From contig CM032669.1 in assembly GCA_019095985.1 (NCBI GenBank), forward strand, positions 61,154,938 through 61,218,937: DNA of 64,000 nt, read 5' to 3'. The position numbers and the translations under genes are program-made. The notes beneath the pieces were generated by a model that worked only from the letters and a program-made list of their open reading frames with translations, did no database searches and was not told the origin of the DNA. This stretch comes from Streblospio benedicti. Lineage: Eukaryota; Annelida; Polychaeta; Spionida; Spionidae. This document shows, in pieces, positions 58,096-64,000 of this stretch; position 1 is the stretch's first letter, and every line of letters starts with the position of its first letter.

Positions 58096-58734
58096 TATGT
58101 AGCTATTTTGAACAAATTACTAACATCTATCACAAACTGGATGAACAGTGACACAGCCCAGGCACAAATCACCCAGAAAACATCCACTGTGACTTCAGTT
58201 CAACTCGTCATGAGGTATTCAAAGTCGTAAGTATGCAATTCAGATACAGCAGTCCACAATAAAAGCATTTTTGTATATCCATTATTTACATTTACTTTGC
58301 CGTTATGGACTTGATCTACATTCAATATATGCTTTTACGTGGGTTTTCTCGATCTGTAAACTTGCTGACCAATAATCCGCCATTGTTTCTAAACCAACAA
58401 TAGTCGAATGAGAGAATAAACATGTTGTTTTTTTCAATTTTACGAGCTCCAAGTATCTTTACTTATCATAGTACGAAACACATAAATATACTCTGAACAA
58501 TAGAAATGATCTGCTGTTGATGATTGTTGTTATATAACATTTGTCAAGACGTTTGATGGTGCCGGCAATCAGCAAGCGATGCTAATCTTGGAGATGGGTG
58601 AGTCACTTATTTTTGAAAATTAAGAACATGCCCTTTGATATTGATTGATATTGATATTCTTCAGGAAGTAATGTTCCAAGGATAGCACCTGAAAGCGTAC
58701 ATATATGTAATACTTATTTCCAATGTGGTCCTTG

Positions 58735-59090
58735 TTTGTTTGGCAGGTTAGGTAACCAACTGAGCCAGGGGTGTGGAGGGATCACACTAGCTATAGTTTT
58801 CGAACTAGGTGAGTTCTTTTACGTGCAGAGGGATGACTTTCCTCTACACGGGACACGCCTTTTAACGAGACTTCCGAACCTCGGGCTTGGTGTCGGCACC
58901 GTCTTGTATGATATACTCGACAGCAGCGACACGCTGTGTGGAAATCGGCAGTACAGTGGCAGACGCATGACGTAACTTTTTGGCGCCACGAAGTCTGCCA
59001 AGGCCGGGGCGCGAACTTACGACGCAGGAAACTCCTGTTTGTCGGTTGTACGCTCTAACCACTGTACTAACGAGGACAAAACTCAATAAT
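58735..59090 (-). mobile_element. SINE with tRNA-Asp-like head
   Basis: On the minus strand GTCCTCGTTAGTACAGTGGT closely matches the 5' half of animal tRNA-Asp, with a degenerate B box (AAGTTCGCGCCCC). The body ends with TCTGCACGTAAAAGAACTCA, a tail type shared by several metazoan SINE families. The anticodon arm is disrupted, so it is not a working tRNA. Confidence 0.7.
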
Positions 59091-61890
59091 TGACAGAAAA
59101 TTCTCCTTATGACTTGATGTCAAGAATAAATTTAACCGTCAAAAAATGTCCTCAAAACATTATGTTTTATGGTTATAAACACGGTGCTTTAATGCACAGG
59201 AGTAAGGCACTTGTAATCAGTTTATATCAGTGCCTACGTTATTGATAATGACCCAATTTCAAGACTGTTAAAGACAAGAAATAATCCCCTTTGGCAAATG
59301 TAACTTGATATACACGTCGTACAAAACTCAATAACTGACAGAAAATTCTCCTTATTTATTCCTTTCAATGTTATCATATGCCCATTTGTATTCATAATTC
59401 CTACTGTCAACATAGCCCAGAGAACACCACAAGCCGTTTATAGCAATACAAGTCGACAGTTATTTCATTTGGCTCTTTTGTGTCATTTTCTTAGTCTTTA
59501 GACTTAACCAAATCTTTTAAGGTATCAAAGCAATATATATTACAAACTCATAGGAAATTAAAGACTGATATTAGGGACTTTGGTCACCCATGCAGGAGAA
59601 TCTAATGTCATTGAGAGTCGGTTGTAAAATGTTATCAACATAAAACGCCTCCTACATTGTACACGGACTAATTGATTTCATTCAAAATGCATTGAATTTG
59701 CAGAAGCATGGTCTTAAGATGAATAACATGTTTGATACATTGTTTAAACGCTGGGAAAATGGCGCTCGGTAAAGATAAGACCATGCTCTATCATCTATTT
59801 GCCTTCCTTATTACAATTCAACATCATGATCCGTGAAAGTCGGTCACAAAAAATGTGGATTTGTAGCTTGTGTACACACTTGCTGGAAGCCGTGTGGTTG
59901 ATGAGCGCGTCCAAAAGAGGGGTGAAACAGAACGCACACGCTGCTTATTATAGTAACATATAAACAAGGTTAAAAAATAACTTGAGAGACAAGCTGCAGA
60001 GGAAGCAAATGTACTGATATGTTGTCACATCTTTTGCAGATATCACGTGCTGGTCAATGTTATGTTTACCTAGAGTAGGTTTTTTGTCGGGTTTAAAATG
60101 TCAAAATTGTATCGCTCAGTCTACCCATCAATAATTACTCACACTTTGTGTTTGTAGGTGTGTATCACCATACTCAATAATGTTATTGGATCAATTAGGG
60201 TTAATCATTTAGCTCATTGATAAAACAACACACTATATCTACACTTTTAAATATTCATGGGAAGCTGACAGAAGTCCTTAAAACCTGGACCGACTTGATA
60301 AAGTATAAACCATACCACGTAAATATTTGATTCTAACCACTGTTTTTATGCTGTAGATTGTGTCAAATCATTTGAAGAAATGTTTCTGTTTATCTCGAAA
60401 TCTTCAAATCAACTTCTATCTTATTAAAGACCTTATCGCTGTACATTTAATTTAATTAACTTCTACCACTCAAATTTTCAAATAAGTTCTTTGCTATCAG
60501 TTTTACGCACATTTTTTTCCAAAGTGAAAGCAGCTAATGTATTTTTCTTCCATCGTTCACAGTTTTTCTGAACTATTGAAAGTCAGATCCATGACGTGCG
60601 TGTAAAAGTATTCACCATTTTTAATACACTTCTACTTTGCTATTCATTGTTCCAAGTATTTAAATAACCTAAAATGACAAATTTTAGTTTATAATATAAA
60701 CGTTGATACAATATATTTCTAAATAAAATACCTTCACTTCTACCCACCCACCCGACCCCCACTTTTTCCTATTTAAGAAGATAGTATATTATGAAAATTC
60801 TAATATTTGATGTATAAGTTTCCCAGTTAGCATAAATATCAAAACAGCGAAGTAAAAAAGCAAAAAAACAATATGGGAACTGTAACATGGTTCACCAAGA
60901 AAGAACGGAAAAAACCCCAAAGTGATCGCAAATGACAGTGTAGACAAGTGACTCGTGTTTTTGTCTGATCACTTTGCGTTATTTGTTTATTGGTTGCCAT
61001 AATCACCATTATATCTTATTCATGCAGAGAGCGTAAAAACAACTGTAGTATAATAAGACTTCCACTATGCAGAAAATGGGTGATGGAAATGCTATTACTC
61101 CATTCCAATCTCATATCGACCACATTTCCATCTGCGTGATTCTGTATATTATGTGATAGTCGTAGCGACATCTATCAAAATAAGGATGAATCTCCAATTG
61201 TTTTTCCACGCACATGGTGAAATTCTTTGTCTGACATAGTGGAAAATTAAGAATACATTTTACATCTCATTGGTTTGCTTTCTAGTTGAGTCTTCTTCCA
61301 TATATTATTCATATGTTATAGCTGTCCATTCGTATTATTTTTTCCCTCTACTTTATTGTTTACAGTCTCACTGTACAATCATTATTCTAACATCTTTTTA
61401 GTAAATTATCATAAATAAAAGCAACTACTTTATTTTTTTTTTGATAAAATTTCCTAGTTCTTGATAAGTGCATTATAATTATGCATCATGAAGTCCACAA
61501 ATGACTGTTTGAGGCCATTATGTACCCCTGGACAGTCAGGGTGCATGTATTATCCACACAATCTGTATGTCTAAACGACTTCAATCAATCTAAATATGAA
61601 AATAATGATAAAAAAACTATTCCCCTCATTCAAATTCAACATAGCAAATAAAAATTGATCTTGCTTAGTATACATTTCGACACATACATGTACATGTATC
61701 AACTTGAACTGAAGATTGAATAGAATTGAATATCAACTACAGACAAAAAGGCCTTAGTACTTGGTACTATGTCTTTAGTTCACAGAGACACATATTGTCG
61801 GAGCCTAACCATCGAATCGTTGCCTTCATAGAACTATTACTAGAAAGGTTAGCACATAAGACGATGAAAAAAAACTTGCCAGATTCTTGA
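59091..61890. other. AT-rich interval, nothing recognised
   Basis: No exon-like ORF, tRNA or clear repeat was seen on either strand. Confidence 0.45.
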
Positions 61891-62145
61891 AGCATTGGAG
61901 ACCTTGAACACGAACAGCAAACTTAAGGGAACTGGTGCCAATTGTAACATAAGCGTGACATGGACCTACAGATTCTACACCTACAATAGAATGCCCAATG
62001 TAAGAACAATATCTCTACTGAGATCATCTTTGCAAGAAGACCATCTCTACTGGTCCCAAACCTCCACAGAAAGACCTGACCCAACCTCTCTGCTGACACC
62101 ATTTAAAAGGCCCACGATTCAGTGACAGTCTCTACACTACATACG

Positions 62146-62323
62146 CAGTAAAACCTCCAATTAAGACCACCTCTCCTTTGAGACCACCTCTATAATAGGA
62201 CCGCTTTTCACAGTGCCAAACCTTCATAAAGCTACCAAAATGAATCTCTGTATAGAGACCACATCTCTATTGAGACCCCCTAGCACCGGTCCCACAGGTG
62301 GTCCTGATAGGGAGGTTCTACTG
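62146..62323. mobile_element. pogo/Tigger-like MITE
   Basis: Starts CAGTAAAACCTCCAATTAAG, ends GGAGGTTCTACTG then TA. A more degenerate related stretch precedes it (about 61960-62110). Confidence 0.85.
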
Positions 62324-62359
62324 TACATTATATGTCATTGCGGTGATCCCGGTACTTAC

Positions 62360-62554
62360 TTGATGCCGGTCACGATGAGCAGGTCATTGAGCTGTTGGTT
62401 TGTTGAGCTGCTCACGGAGGAAGGACTTTCCCGCGCTATGGTCATCATCCCAGGTGGAACTAGGCGTTCTAGTCAGCCAGTCATCCAAGTTGAACACGGA
62501 TGTTCCAGTCAACCTATCGCCGCATACAACACCATTCCTTGCAGTCGGCTGATA
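62360..62554 (-). CDS. Candidate coding exon, two alternative readings
   Basis: Reading A: ATG at 62446-62448 gives MMTIARESPSSVSSSTNQQL, then NDLLIVTGI, with donor ATCAA|GTAAGT at 62360 (phase 2 out). Reading B: acceptor ATTCTAG at 62555 gives YQPTARNGVVCGDRLTGTSV, FNLDDWLTRTPSSTWDDDHS, then AGKSF. It has a donor CTCC|GTGAGC (phase 1 out), which would fit the polyglutamine exon at 45202, and otherwise stops inside the region. Both look protein-like and the region is GC-richer than its surroundings. I recognise no family. It may be an upstream exon of the gene to its left. Confidence 0.4.
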
Positions 62555-62608
62555 CTAGAATGTTGTCACCATCCTGCTGAATCTAGCTCACTTAGATTGT
62601 CATTTTAG

Positions 62609-64000
62609 AAAAAAAAAAAAAAAAATCAGATGATCCATTCCAGCTTCCAGCTAAAGTATGTTTAATCCAGACTGAGTGTACTATCAGAAAATCACAACTA
62701 AAGCATTGGATGGGCACGTTATAACGGTCTTATGATTTGTCCATCCCATGATTTTTTTAAAAGAAAAACAGGAAATTTTCATCAAGCTGTCCTATTGATC
62801 CTTTGCTAATGCGTTTATCTAAAAGAAAACATGTCGTTGACATGTACGATTTTCGCTCACAGGCAGAACTTCTCAGAATGCTTCGCTTGAAAGTCTTTCA
62901 AATGTTTGTTGCAGTTCAATGTATGGTATATGTTCATTTTCATTTAAAACATATTTTACTATGTCAGCATTCGGAACATATATGCTGCAAGTCATTGCAA
63001 TATTAAAATAACATTACATGATCACAAACCAACCTTGTAGTTGCACATTTCCGTGGTGAGAGGCCATTACCGACCTGTTGGCACAACATAAAATGACACT
63101 CTTCACGACGACATTTTGTTCTACACGCCGAAATTTTACACGAATCATTTATTTGCATGTAAATGTCCTTTTTCATCATCTTGATTCATCAATCGACTAC
63201 TTGGTATTCTGGAGGTATGCAAATCCTATAATTTTATGGGGACATTGAGTGTCATTAGGAAGTTTTGCTTTGTCAATTGTTGTACGAATACACAAAATGA
63301 CAACAATAGTCAAATTAGTATATAATCTTAAACTTTCCTAAATAAAATATTAAAACAATCTCCCTAATTGTTTGTTTCTAGCAATTAACTATGCTTCCTT
63401 ATGATCTCTATCATGGATAATTTGATTTAACACTTCACTTTAGCACTAACATTAACTGTTACAACAAACAATCCAATCCATTCCAGTTTTTCTCTTTTGA
63501 AATTTGTCGATTAGACACCAGTAGTTATCGTTTGGTCAAAAAAGAAGTCAGTTTTATATCACAATGAAAAAACACCACAAATTGTCATCTCATCATGAAT
63601 TTAATGACACGTAATGTGCATCTAATCCGTTCTAATACACTTGAACTATCCCCAAAGGCAATTACGTTTTTTAGTCACAACTACAAAGTGTTCTCGAAGA
63701 CAATGGCCGAGCGATTATCAAGGATAGAAAAGTGATTAGCACATGTCCCTCACTCGAGATCTGTTATTATGGCACTTAGAATGAAACAGTTCTCCATCTG
63801 ATATCACTGATTACAGTTAAAACAACGCTTCATTCATCAAAATCAGGGGTAAATTCCTGCGGATTAAATCATGTCAAGATTAATGCAATCATTATCCAAG
63901 TCATGGTCCTCCACTAGGGTCAACACTCGAGCCGCAAGGTGACAATCCCTGACTTCTTACTGATATCCAGCTACTTGGACATTTTTTTATCATATTATGC
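62609..64000. other. Right end, no recognised gene
   Basis: AT-rich sequence with a poly-A run at about 62609-62625. A 67-codon plus ORF (62803-63006) lacks any supporting context. Confidence 0.45.

Noticed and set aside
58980-59090. Functional tRNA-Asp gene
   Set aside because: The 5' half matches but the anticodon arm and B box are altered and a SINE body follows.
1-64000. CRISPR arrays, operons or other bacterial systems
   Set aside because: The window is eukaryotic throughout; repeats found are tandem duplications, SINEs or MITEs.
1-64000. Endogenous retroviruses, LTR elements or Polintons
   Set aside because: No LTR pairs, capsid, integrase or polymerase signatures were recognised; only non-LTR LINE tails and DNA-element pieces were seen.

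Overview
The window is animal nuclear DNA, most likely from a marine invertebrate. It has intron-rich genes with GT-AG splice sites, GC-rich exons set in AT-rich introns, tRNA-derived SINEs, LINE ends, pogo/Tigger-like MITEs and two 100-base runs of N (29062-29161 and 47690-47789). The species cannot be fixed from the sequence. No bacterial, viral or retroviral gene was recognised.

Left end (1-1750), minus strand: the first three coding exons of a cyclophilin A gene (PPIA-like) with a TATA-box promoter. The last coding part lies beyond position 1. From 1750 to about 12.3 kb there is mostly repeat-bearing non-coding DNA: a LINE end, two palindromic elements and a tandem duplication. Two weak exon-like ORFs (9.9-10.2 kb and 10.8 kb) also lie there.

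Centre (12.3-36.8 kb), minus strand: one large gene of the FAM149 (DUF3719) family, closest by eye to vertebrate FAM149B1, a cilium-associated protein. Thirteen coding exons were placed from splice sites, and every neighbouring pair is in phase except at two joins (34.7 to 28.7 kb and 27.5 to 25.6 kb). At each of those joins at least one exon is still unplaced. A 1.78-kb open exon (17639-19414) lies inside the intron between exons 9 and 10. It is in phase with exon 9 and ends in a stop, so it is either an alternative 3' terminal exon or a nested gene.

Right part (36.8-64 kb): mostly non-coding. A polyglutamine exon (44584-45202, minus) and a small candidate exon near 62.4 kb may be upstream exons of the same gene or part of another one. 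The rest holds repeats and long stretches with no recognisable gene.

The most unusual pattern is in the FAM149-like gene. At least five exons (13.8, 14.7, 20.7, 23.6 and 34.7 kb) have their 3' end or splice donor copied, usually in tandem, next to the real donor. A sixth exon (16.6 kb) is flanked on the donor side by a tandem duplication. One copy of that duplication carries a MITE and the other is the matching empty site, which shows the TA target directly.
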